Shown: positions 23,096 through 30,251 of the stretch, one piece after another
How positions within the stretch are numbered: position 1 is the first letter of the stretch
How the letters are laid out: the number at the start of each line of letters is the position of its first letter
Origin: CAMCXE01 sp046347475
GTDB lineage: Bacteria; Pseudomonadota; Gammaproteobacteria; Pseudomonadales; Cellvibrionaceae
DNA: 64,000 nucleotides
Reading direction: 5' to 3'
Assembly: GCA_046347475.1 (NCBI GenBank)
Contig: JAXMGD010000002.1
Coordinates: 496,001-560,000 of the forward strand
Translations under genes and position numbers: made by a program
Notes under the pieces: generated by a model
What the model saw: the letters and a program-made list of their open reading frames with translations, nothing else
Database searches by the model: none
Told to the model about the DNA's origin: nothing

Positions 23096-25267
23096 GTGAA
23101 TATTTCTTTGGCTCATTTTAGCGTTGGTGGGGCTTGGCGCTCGATCAGTGCGCTGTGTGTGGCAAGCTGCCTTGCCCTGAGTGTTGGCTGTGGTGGTGGC
23201 GATACCACGGCATCAAGCTCCTCCAGTTCCAGCTCCTCAAGCTCTTCATCAGGCCGCGCAAGCTCAAGCAGTTCAAGCAGCTCGTCCAGTGGCTCTTGGT
23301 CCCAAGCTGGCAACCCAGCCCTAGGTGAAATTGCCTATGGCCAACAGTGTTTAGGCTGCCACGGCAAACAGGGCAGCTCAGACATCAACCCCAAAGCCCT
23401 CAAGGTGGCCGCCGCCAACAGCAATCTTGCTAAGTACATTCACGACAGCATGCCGCAGGGCAAACCCGGCAACTGCGTCAACGAATGCGCGGCCAACACC
23501 GCCGCCTATATTCGCTCCTGGGTAACCAACACCAGCAGCTCAAGCTCCAGCAGTAGTTCAAGCTCCTCCGGGCTGGCGCTGGATGGCAAGTCGCTGTTTG
23601 CCAGCAAATGCGCCAAGTGCCACGGCAGCAATGGCGAGGGCATTGTGGATGTGGCGCCCGCGCTGAATAAAGAAATCTTTAACGAAAGTTACCTGCTCAG
23701 CAAAATCCCTAGCATGCCCGGCTCCTGCTCTGGCGATTGCGCCTCGGCGGTTGCCAAATACATCCGCGCCACCTTTACACCAGCGCAAGCTGTGTGCAGT
23801 GGTGCTGAGACGCCACTGCCCAAACAACTGCGCCTATTAACCCGCACTGAGTACCGCAACACGGTGAATGACCTGTTCGGTATCAACTCTACAGTGGCGG
23901 AATCCCTGCCCATTACCGACCCGGTGGGCGGTTACGACAACAACGCTAAGGCTTCCGGCGTGTCGGAATCCCATATGGGCAAATACTGGGACGCCGCAGG
24001 CGTATTGGCCGAGACGGTTAATATCAGCAGCATCAATACCTGCAACCAAAAAACCACCAGCTGCGGCGGCACCATAGTGGATAACTTTGGCCCCAAAGTC
24101 TTCCGCCGCCCGCTTACCTCAGCTGAGCGCAGCGACTATGTCGACCTGTTCATGTACGCCAGTGATGCCGCCCAAGGCACCCGCTACCTGATCCGCGCCA
24201 TGCTCTCCTCGCCCAACTTTTTGTACCGCTCCGAAGTGGGCAACAACGGCACTCTGACGCCTTATGAAACCGCGAGTCTGCTCTCCTACACCTTCTGGGG
24301 CAGCATGCCCGATACCACCTTGACCAGCGCGGCGGCCAATAACCAGCTGACAACACCAGCCCAGTTGCGCAGCCAAGCCAGCCGCCTGCTAGCCGATGCC
24401 AAAGCGCGCCGCCACATGACGTATTTTGCCCGCCAGTGGCTGGGTGCTCAGCAGGTGGCGGATATTAATAAAGACCTGACCATCTTCCCGCAGCTCACCA
24501 GCGCCCTGCGCTCAGCGATTGATACTGAGTTTGATATGTTCATCCAGGACGTATTTTTTAACTCCAGCGGTAAATTCGCCGATATTTATCTGGCCAATTA
24601 CACTTACGCCAACTCAACCCTGGCGCAGTTTTACGGCCTGAGCGGGGCGAGCAACAGCTTTGCGAAAATAAACTCCGGCAGCCAGCGCGGTGGTGTATTG
24701 GATATGGCCGCCGTGCTCGCCAGCCACGCCCAATTCAACCAGACCTCGCCCATTAAACGCGGCAAGTTTGTGCGCGAGCGCTTGCTCTGCCAGGAATTGC
24801 CACCGCCACCGCCGGGCCTCAACGCGAAACCACCCGCCCTCGACCCCAGCAAGCCGACACGGGATCGTTTTGCGGCGCACACCTCTGATCCGTCCTGCCA
24901 AAACTGTCACCAGTTTATCGACCCGATTGGCTTCTCCTTCGAGCGCTACGACGGCATTGGCGCCTACCGCACCAGCGAGAACGGCCTGAGTGTTGACGAT
25001 TCCGGCAGCCTACGCGGCCTGGTTAACCGCACCGATACCGACGTGACCGACTACAACGGCACCCAAGAGCTGGCGCAAATTCTCGCCACCTCCACCTCAG
25101 GCTCCGCCTGTTTGGCCAAGCAGTTTGAAGTCTATGTAGGTGGCAACGCCCACCCGGATCAGTGCACCGTGCAAAACGTTGTTTCGCGCTGGAGTAATAA
25201 GGCTTATGTACTGCCTGAACTCTGGCTGGAAGCTGTTTCGTCCGATACCTTCCTGAAACGCAACTAA
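23096..25267 (+). CDS. Polyserine di-cytochrome lipoprotein, DUF1592 family (copy 2)
   Basis: The 723-residue product has a lipoprotein-like signal (ALSVGC, Cys32), a polyserine linker, a first cytochrome c domain with CLGCH, a second polyserine linker and a second cytochrome c domain with CAKCH. The DUF1587/1595/1592/1588/1585 series follows: LRLLTRTEYRNTVNDLFG, FGPKVFRRPLTSAERSDYV, SPNFLYRSEVG, RGGVLDMAAVLASHAQ, SPIKRGKFVRERLLCQ, SCQNCHQFIDPIGF and ACLAKQFEVYVGG. The third CxxCH is the CQNCH of the DUF1588 part, so up to three hemes are possible. I choose GTG 23096 (AGGGGG upstream) over the TTG at 23030 because it begins the signal peptide cleanly. It is the paralogue of 17715-20480 and is followed 13 bp later by a DUF1552 gene. 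Confidence 0.87.
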   Translation: MNISLAHFSVGGAWRSISALCVASCLALSVGCGGGDTTASSSSSSSSSSSSSGRASSSSSSSSSSGSWSQAGNPALGEIAYGQQCLGCHGKQGSSDINPKALKVAAANSNLAKYIHDSMPQGKPGNCVNECAANTAAYIRSWVTNTSSSSSSSSSSSSGLALDGKSLFASKCAKCHGSNGEGIVDVAPALNKEIFNESYLLSKIPSMPGSCSGDCASAVAKYIRATFTPAQAVCSGAETPLPKQLRLLTRTEYRNTVNDLFGINSTVAESLPITDPVGGYDNNAKASGVSESHMGKYWDAAGVLAETVNISSINTCNQKTTSCGGTIVDNFGPKVFRRPLTSAERSDYVDLFMYASDAAQGTRYLIRAMLSSPNFLYRSEVGNNGTLTPYETASLLSYTFWGSMPDTTLTSAAANNQLTTPAQLRSQASRLLADAKARRHMTYFARQWLGAQQVADINKDLTIFPQLTSALRSAIDTEFDMFIQDVFFNSSGKFADIYLANYTYANSTLAQFYGLSGASNSFAKINSGSQRGGVLDMAAVLASHAQFNQTSPIKRGKFVRERLLCQELPPPPPGLNAKPPALDPSKPTRDRFAAHTSDPSCQNCHQFIDPIGFSFERYDGIGAYRTSENGLSVDDSGSLRGLVNRTDTDVTDYNGTQELAQILATSTSGSACLAKQFEVYVGGNAHPDQCTVQNVVSRWSNKAYVLPELWLEAVSSDTFLKRN

Positions 25268-25280
25268 GAGGAGCCCTCCC

Positions 25281-26555
25281 ATGAAAAGACGCTCATTAAT
25301 TCAAGGCATAGTGGCGGCTCCTCTGTGGACAGCGCTTCCCCTGTCCCATCTGATCACCCGCACCGCCATGGCGGCCGACCGCCCCATTCGCACCCTATTT
25401 ATCTACCACCCAGACGGCTGCACACCGGAACTTTGGCACCCGTCGGCTAGCAGCTCTAACCCTTCACTGAAGGCGCAATCGGCCCCTTTGGAAAAGGTGA
25501 AGCAGTACTGCACCTTTATGGATGGCTTTTACTTGGTGGGCAAGGGCGACACCCACGAGGGCGGCGCGGTAAAAGTGCTTACCGCCAACGATACCAGCGG
25601 CGGCCAAGGCAGCAGCTCCTCCTCCATTGAAGTGGCGCTTGGGCAGCTCTCCCCCACCCTATTTAAGTCCTATCAAATTGGCTGTTTTGGCGGCTATTGG
25701 GCGGATAAATCCATCTGTTTTAACGGCACATCGCGGCTGCCCATTGAGGACAACCCGCAAAGCGCCTTCAAAACACTATTTAGCTCAGGCTCCAGTAGCA
25801 GCAGTGGCGGCAACAGCAACGCCAGCCAATTGCGCATTCTCGATAACGTCAGTAAGGACCTAGCGCGCCTGCGCAATCAGCTCGGCAGCATCGAAAAAGA
25901 GCGCCTGGATATGCACGCCGAGTCCTTTAAAACCCTGCAAGATCGCCTCACCGCCCAGGGCAACCAATCCGGCGGCACGGCGGCCTGCTCAAGTTCCGGC
26001 ATTAATTTGCAAGGCCTTGGCGCCAATGAGGCGCGGGCGGTGGAAAAACTCAAAACCATCTCTGAGGTGCAGCAGGACATTATGATCCAAGCCCTGGCCT
26101 GTGACTTGGTGCGTCATGCGGTGTTCTCCTATTCACACCCGGTCTCGCCGATTGTGGTGCCGGGCAGCTCCATGGGAGATCACGACGCCTCCCACGCCTC
26201 ACCGTCACAATTCACCCCCAGCAAAACCTGGTGGATCGGCCAAATCGCCAACATGCTGGATAAGATGTCGAAAATTCCCGATGGCAGCAGTGGCAGCCTG
26301 TTGGATAACACCATTGTGCTGCTGGTGTCGGAGCTGGGCGACTCAGCCCTGCACGATCACTGGCGAGTGCCTTTTGTATTGGCAGGCGGCAAGAACACAG
26401 GCCTTAAGGGCAACCGCGCGCTGGATTTCCGCTCCTCCAACGGCGGCAAAGGTGCTAACCACGGCGACCTATTAACGGCCATAGCGCAAAAAGCCGGTTA
26501 CACCTCGATTAGTAAATTCGGCTTAGCCAGCGGGCCTATGAACGGCATTTGGTAA
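25281..26555 (+). CDS. DUF1552 protein, twin-arginine-like leader (copy 2)
   Basis: The 424-residue product starts MKRRSLIQGIVAAPLWTALPL, a Tat-like leader. The DUF1552 body shows RTLFIYHPDGCTPELWHP, YCTFMDGFYLVGKGDTHEGG, a short Ser-rich insertion (GSSSSSGGNSNAS), LARLRNQLGSIEKERLDMHAESF, CDLVRHAVFSYSHPVSP, and VSELGDSALHDHWRVPFVLAGG near the end. It is the partner of the preceding cytochrome lipoprotein, separated by 13 bp with a GAGGAG ribosome-binding site. Compared with copy 1, the sequence is divergent, so this is not a recent duplication. Confidence 0.85.
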   Translation: MKRRSLIQGIVAAPLWTALPLSHLITRTAMAADRPIRTLFIYHPDGCTPELWHPSASSSNPSLKAQSAPLEKVKQYCTFMDGFYLVGKGDTHEGGAVKVLTANDTSGGQGSSSSSIEVALGQLSPTLFKSYQIGCFGGYWADKSICFNGTSRLPIEDNPQSAFKTLFSSGSSSSSGGNSNASQLRILDNVSKDLARLRNQLGSIEKERLDMHAESFKTLQDRLTAQGNQSGGTAACSSSGINLQGLGANEARAVEKLKTISEVQQDIMIQALACDLVRHAVFSYSHPVSPIVVPGSSMGDHDASHASPSQFTPSKTWWIGQIANMLDKMSKIPDGSSGSLLDNTIVLLVSELGDSALHDHWRVPFVLAGGKNTGLKGNRALDFRSSNGGKGANHGDLLTAIAQKAGYTSISKFGLASGPMNGIW

Positions 26556-26628
26556 TCAGCGCTGGCAGACCGACCTCCAGCCATAAATCAGTGCAATAAA
26601 TCGCTACTGTAAATAGTTACAATGCGCG

Positions 26629-26656
26629 GCCGCAGTCCTGTTGACTGCGGCTTTTT
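26629..26656 (+). terminator. Terminator between DUF1552 copy 2 and truD
   Basis: GCCGCAGT-CCTGTTG-ACTGCGGC followed by TTTTTT. It ends the plus-strand DUF1592/DUF1552 transcript and abuts truD, which rules out the upstream in-frame ATG at 26622 as start. Confidence 0.85.
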
Positions 26657-26672
26657 TATGGCTGAGCGATTT

Positions 26673-27638
26673 ATGTTTGATACCCACTTCCCCTTCTACC
26701 ACGGCGCCCCCCTAGGCGATGCCGACTTTCGCACCCAGTGGGATGACTTTGTTGTGGACGAGGAGCTACCACCCATGGAGTTTGGTCAGGGCGAGCATGT
26801 GTATCTGCAGATTCGAAAGCGCGGCGTGAACACCGAGTGGCTGGGCAGACAGCTAGCTAATCAGCTGGGTATTCACTCGAACGACGTGGGTTACTGCGGC
26901 TTAAAAGACCGCCATGCCGCCACTAGCCAGTGGTTCAGCCTGTACCTGCCAAAAATTAAAGACCTCGACGGCACGGCCTTACTCGCGGTTATTGAAGGCG
27001 AACTGGAATTACTGCAGCAAACACGCGCAGCGAAAAAATTGCGCCGAGGCATGCACAGCGCCAATCATTTTAAAATCCATCTGCGCAACCTCACCGCTCA
27101 CCCTGATGCCATTGCCGAGCGGCTTTCCCTCATCCAGCAGCAAGGTGTGCCCAATTATTTTGGCGAACAGCGCTTTGGCATTGAAGGGCAAAATCTACCG
27201 GCAGCTAAAACCTGGCTTGAAGAAAAACACCGCATCAAACGCGGCCTTGAGGGCATCTATTTAAGCGCCCTGCGCAGCTACATCTTCAATGCCATAGTGC
27301 GCGCCCGCCTACAGGCGTGCCCCCTTAAAGAACTGCAGACCTGCAGCGGTGCCCTGTGGGGCCGCGGCCGCCTACCGGCTGAGTACGCTGAGTTCGAAAC
27401 CCAAGTACTGCCCAGTGAGTTGGCGCCCCTACTCAATGCCCTGGAACACAAAGGGCTGAATCAGGAGCGGCGGCCCCTGTGGCTGTTGCCCTGCGACCTC
27501 AGCTGGCAAATGCCCAGCCCAACTGAACTGATCTTGAGCTTTAGCTTGCAACCGGGGCAATACGCCACCAGCCTACTGCGAGAGTGCGTCCAGCTTAGGG
27601 ATAGGAGCCTCAAACTGCACAATCAAGCCGATGGTTAA
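26673..27638 (+). CDS. truD: tRNA pseudouridine(13) synthase TruD
   Basis: TruD converts U13 of tRNA-Glu to pseudouridine. Conserved segments are the N-terminal FVVDEELPP strand, GYCGLKDRHAATSQWFS with the catalytic Asp (family GxKDxxAxTxQ), HFKIHLRN, PNYFGEQRFG, LSALRSYIFNAIV and GQYATSLLRE near the end. Length is 321 residues from ATG 26673; ATG 26658 would add five residues. Both lie just after a terminator and neither has a strong ribosome-binding site. In related genomes truD is followed by surE and pcm; here a 148-bp AT-rich gap leads directly to nlpD. Confidence 0.93.
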   Translation: MFDTHFPFYHGAPLGDADFRTQWDDFVVDEELPPMEFGQGEHVYLQIRKRGVNTEWLGRQLANQLGIHSNDVGYCGLKDRHAATSQWFSLYLPKIKDLDGTALLAVIEGELELLQQTRAAKKLRRGMHSANHFKIHLRNLTAHPDAIAERLSLIQQQGVPNYFGEQRFGIEGQNLPAAKTWLEEKHRIKRGLEGIYLSALRSYIFNAIVRARLQACPLKELQTCSGALWGRGRLPAEYAEFETQVLPSELAPLLNALEHKGLNQERRPLWLLPCDLSWQMPSPTELILSFSLQPGQYATSLLRECVQLRDRSLKLHNQADG

Positions 27639-27786
27639 ATATCATGAGTAAGGCATTAATCTAACTAATGCTTAAGTTTATATGCCTTAACTGAATTATT
27701 ATTTTTTGTAATTTTTAGATTTATTTGAAATATAAACAAGTAAAAGTATTGAATTCATAAATATAAATCAGCGTAAAAAGTGACGA

Positions 27787-28572
27787 ATGTGCATGAAACT
27801 TATTCCGATTCGAGCGACTAGGAACGGCAGCCCTTGGCGATTGGTTAAAATTTTATTCGCATGCCTCATTCTAACCAGCTGCGGCACCCATTCTGCCCGC
27901 AGTACAAAAATGGGTACTCAAGCAGAGCCAAGGGCGGTACCTGCTGGCCAGTATCGGGTGCAAGCGGGCGACACACTCTTTGCCCTGGCGTGGAAAAACA
28001 ATACGACGGTAGAAAAACTCCAGCGTATCAACGGCATGGGGCAAAGCTCCGCCCTGCGCGCCGGTCAATTCATCCGTTTAACAGGCGAGCCGGAAACCCC
28101 GATCGCCCCCACAACAAGCCCCTCACGCAGGGAGCCCAATCGAGGCTGCTGTATAAAAAAACAACCAGAAAATGCAGAACCAGTAAAAAAGTATGAGATT
28201 TTAAAATGGACTTCTGGTTGGATATGGCCAGTTAAGGGGCCAGTTATTTCTCAATACTCAGCCAAAGGTGGGTTAAATAAGGGTATTGATATTAAGTCCA
28301 AATTAGGAGAGTCTGTTGTCGCAGCATCAGACGGAGAGGTGGTTTTTGCCGGTAACGAGCTTAAGGGTTATCCCAATCTGGTTATCGTCAAACACGGGGC
28401 ACGCTACTTAAGCGCCTACAGCAACAACCACACTCTGCTGGTAAAGGAAGGGGACAAGGTGCGCAAAGGTCAACCCATAGCTTATATGGGTAAGGTGCCA
28501 GAGGCGACGCGACTTCACTTTGAAATCCGCGCTGACGGCAAACCGATTGACCCGCAACAGCTGCTCCCCTAG
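27787..28572 (+). CDS. nlpD: NlpD-like lipoprotein, LysM + degenerate M23/LytM domain
   Basis: NlpD is an envelope lipoprotein that activates the AmiC amidase during cell separation. The 261-residue product has a lipobox (LILTSC), one LysM domain (YRVQAGDTLFALAWKNN, about 57-101) and a C-terminal LytM domain. As in E. coli NlpD, the catalytic zinc ligands are degenerate: the first reads GLNKGIDIKS, so it should be an activator, not an enzyme. It is shorter than E. coli NlpD (379 residues) because the linker is reduced. The segment around 28180-28340 is more AT-rich than its flanks. It lies upstream of rpoS, where nlpD usually carries the main rpoS promoter. Confidence 0.88.
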   Translation: MCMKLIPIRATRNGSPWRLVKILFACLILTSCGTHSARSTKMGTQAEPRAVPAGQYRVQAGDTLFALAWKNNTTVEKLQRINGMGQSSALRAGQFIRLTGEPETPIAPTTSPSRREPNRGCCIKKQPENAEPVKKYEILKWTSGWIWPVKGPVISQYSAKGGLNKGIDIKSKLGESVVAASDGEVVFAGNELKGYPNLVIVKHGARYLSAYSNNHTLLVKEGDKVRKGQPIAYMGKVPEATRLHFEIRADGKPIDPQQLLP

Positions 28573-28733
28573 CGCTGGGCAAAAAAAGAATTCAAGTTAT
28601 TTTTTTCTTGCCGAAAACAACAATACCGGGGTGGCTAGCAACTACAACAATAACTACATCCCCAGGTGCACACAACACTACCGGCGAAGCAACCAGCGGT
28701 CAGGCGCTTCGCACCCCAATTGAGGACGTCACC

Positions 28734-29744
28734 ATGGCAAGCCCAGCAGTCGATTTCGATACGCTCAAAACCGATGATCTTCATCTAATGAATGAGATTG
28801 ATGACATCATCACAATTGACGACATAGCACTCATTGATAGCGATGATTTTGACCTGGTGCCGAGAGGCCGTGAGGGCGTTATCGAGGGGGAAGACCCCAA
28901 CCCGAAAAATCTCGATGCCACGCAACTGTATTTAAATGAAATTGGCTTTTCCCCTTTATTAAGTGCTGAAGAAGAAGTGTTTTTTGCGCGCAAAGCCCTA
29001 AAAGGCGACAACGCAGCACGCAAGCGCATGATCGAAAGTAATTTGCGCCTAGTAGTAAAAATCTCTCGCCGCTACGTCAACCGCGGTTTGGCGCTGCTGG
29101 ATTTAATTGAGGAAGGTAATTTAGGCCTGATTCGCGCGGTGGAAAAATTCGACCCCGAGCGCGGCTTTCGTTTTTCCACCTACGCCACCTGGTGGATTCG
29201 CCAGACCATTGAGCGGGCGATCATGAATCAAACCCGCACTATTCGCCTGCCGATTCACGTTGTTAAAGAATTAAATGTTTATCTGCGCGCGGCGCGGGAA
29301 TTATCGCAAAAACTCGATCACGAACCCTCCCCCGAAGAAATTGCCGCACTGCTGGAAAAACCCGTTGAAGATGTAGAACGCATGCTCGCCCTGAACGAGC
29401 GCGTCACGTCCATGGATGCCCCCATAGGCCCATCATCTGATAAAACCCTCGTCGATACAGTGCCGGATGTACACGTTTCCGACCCTGTTGAACTGCTAGA
29501 AAACTCCGATTTAAATCTCAGCTTGGATCACTGGCTTGATGAATTAACCGAAAAACAACGGGAAGTGTTATCCCGCCGTTTTGGTTTGCGCGGCCATGAA
29601 TCGAGCACACTCGAAGAGGTAGGCCGAGAAATTGGTTTAACTCGCGAGCGCGTGCGTCAAATTCAGGTAGAAGCGCTGCGCCGCCTGCGCGATATTTTAG
29701 AAAAACAAGGCCTAAGTGCTGAATCCCTTTTTGGCATTATGTAA
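28734..29744 (+). CDS. rpoS: RNA polymerase sigma factor RpoS
   Basis: RpoS is the stationary-phase/general stress sigma factor. The 336-residue product contains region 1.2 (DATQLYLNEIGFSPLLSAEEE), region 2 (NLRLVVKISRRYVNRGLALLDLIEEGNLGLIRAVEKF, then FSTYATWWIRQTIERA), region 3 (LNVYLRAARELSQKL) and region 4 (LTEKQREVLSRRFGL, then LEEVGREIGLTRERVRQIQ). The ATG at 28734 follows TGAGGACGTCACC. The earlier start at 28608 would add 42 unrelated residues within the leader. The 161-bp spacer after nlpD may form the regulatory 5' leader. Confidence 0.96.
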   Translation: MASPAVDFDTLKTDDLHLMNEIDDIITIDDIALIDSDDFDLVPRGREGVIEGEDPNPKNLDATQLYLNEIGFSPLLSAEEEVFFARKALKGDNAARKRMIESNLRLVVKISRRYVNRGLALLDLIEEGNLGLIRAVEKFDPERGFRFSTYATWWIRQTIERAIMNQTRTIRLPIHVVKELNVYLRAARELSQKLDHEPSPEEIAALLEKPVEDVERMLALNERVTSMDAPIGPSSDKTLVDTVPDVHVSDPVELLENSDLNLSLDHWLDELTEKQREVLSRRFGLRGHESSTLEEVGREIGLTRERVRQIQVEALRRLRDILEKQGLSAESLFGIM

Positions 29745-29781
29745 GGGCTGAATTCACAGCCTTGAATTGTGATTAAATTTT

Positions 29782-29811
29782 AAAAACGCAGCCTTTTGGC
29801 TGCGTTTTTTA
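29782..29811 (+). terminator. rpoS terminator
   Basis: AAAAACGCAGCC-TTTT-GGCTGCGTTTTTTA, located 38 bp after the rpoS stop. Confidence 0.9.
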
Positions 29812-30251
29812 TTGGGGCAACCATTTTTATCTCATGTAAAGGCCGTGGCCTAAACTGCCTACAAAGGCCAAACGATTCCAACAGACGACACCGCTAGCCC
29901 GCACGCAAATGGGAATTTAAATTCTTTTAGTCGTTAAAAACGGCTGCGCTGACGCTAATTTTTAACACGGAATTAAACGCTAAAATCAAAGGCTAACTTT
30001 GCTAACGGCCGCCTAAAAATGTTAGTGTCGAGCGCGATGCACCAACTGGTCAAAGTGCTGCATATGCTGCAGCGCAAGGCACAATACCAACGTCTTATTT
30101 TTTATTAGCCGCACTTTTTACACAGGAACTACTGAAGCTTCGCCGAGTATTTTTTTGCGAAGTATGCTTCCGGTTCAACACCCTAAGGAATTTTTAAGCA
30201 GCGCCGTGCTAAAACCTGACTGACTCACATAATAAAAAATTTGGAGCCCCC
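29812..30251. other. Intergenic region rpoS to GH3 gene
   Basis: About 440 bp without a supported gene. An imperfect hairpin (GAAGCTTCGC ... GCGAAGTATGCTTC) lies near 30134-30171. In pseudomonads an rsmZ-type sRNA lies downstream of rpoS, but I do not see the required series of GGA hairpin loops here. Confidence 0.5.

Noticed and set aside
29812..30251. Possible rsmZ-like sRNA downstream of rpoS
   Set aside because: The location fits the pseudomonad arrangement, but the repeated GGA-in-loop hairpins are not visible on either strand.
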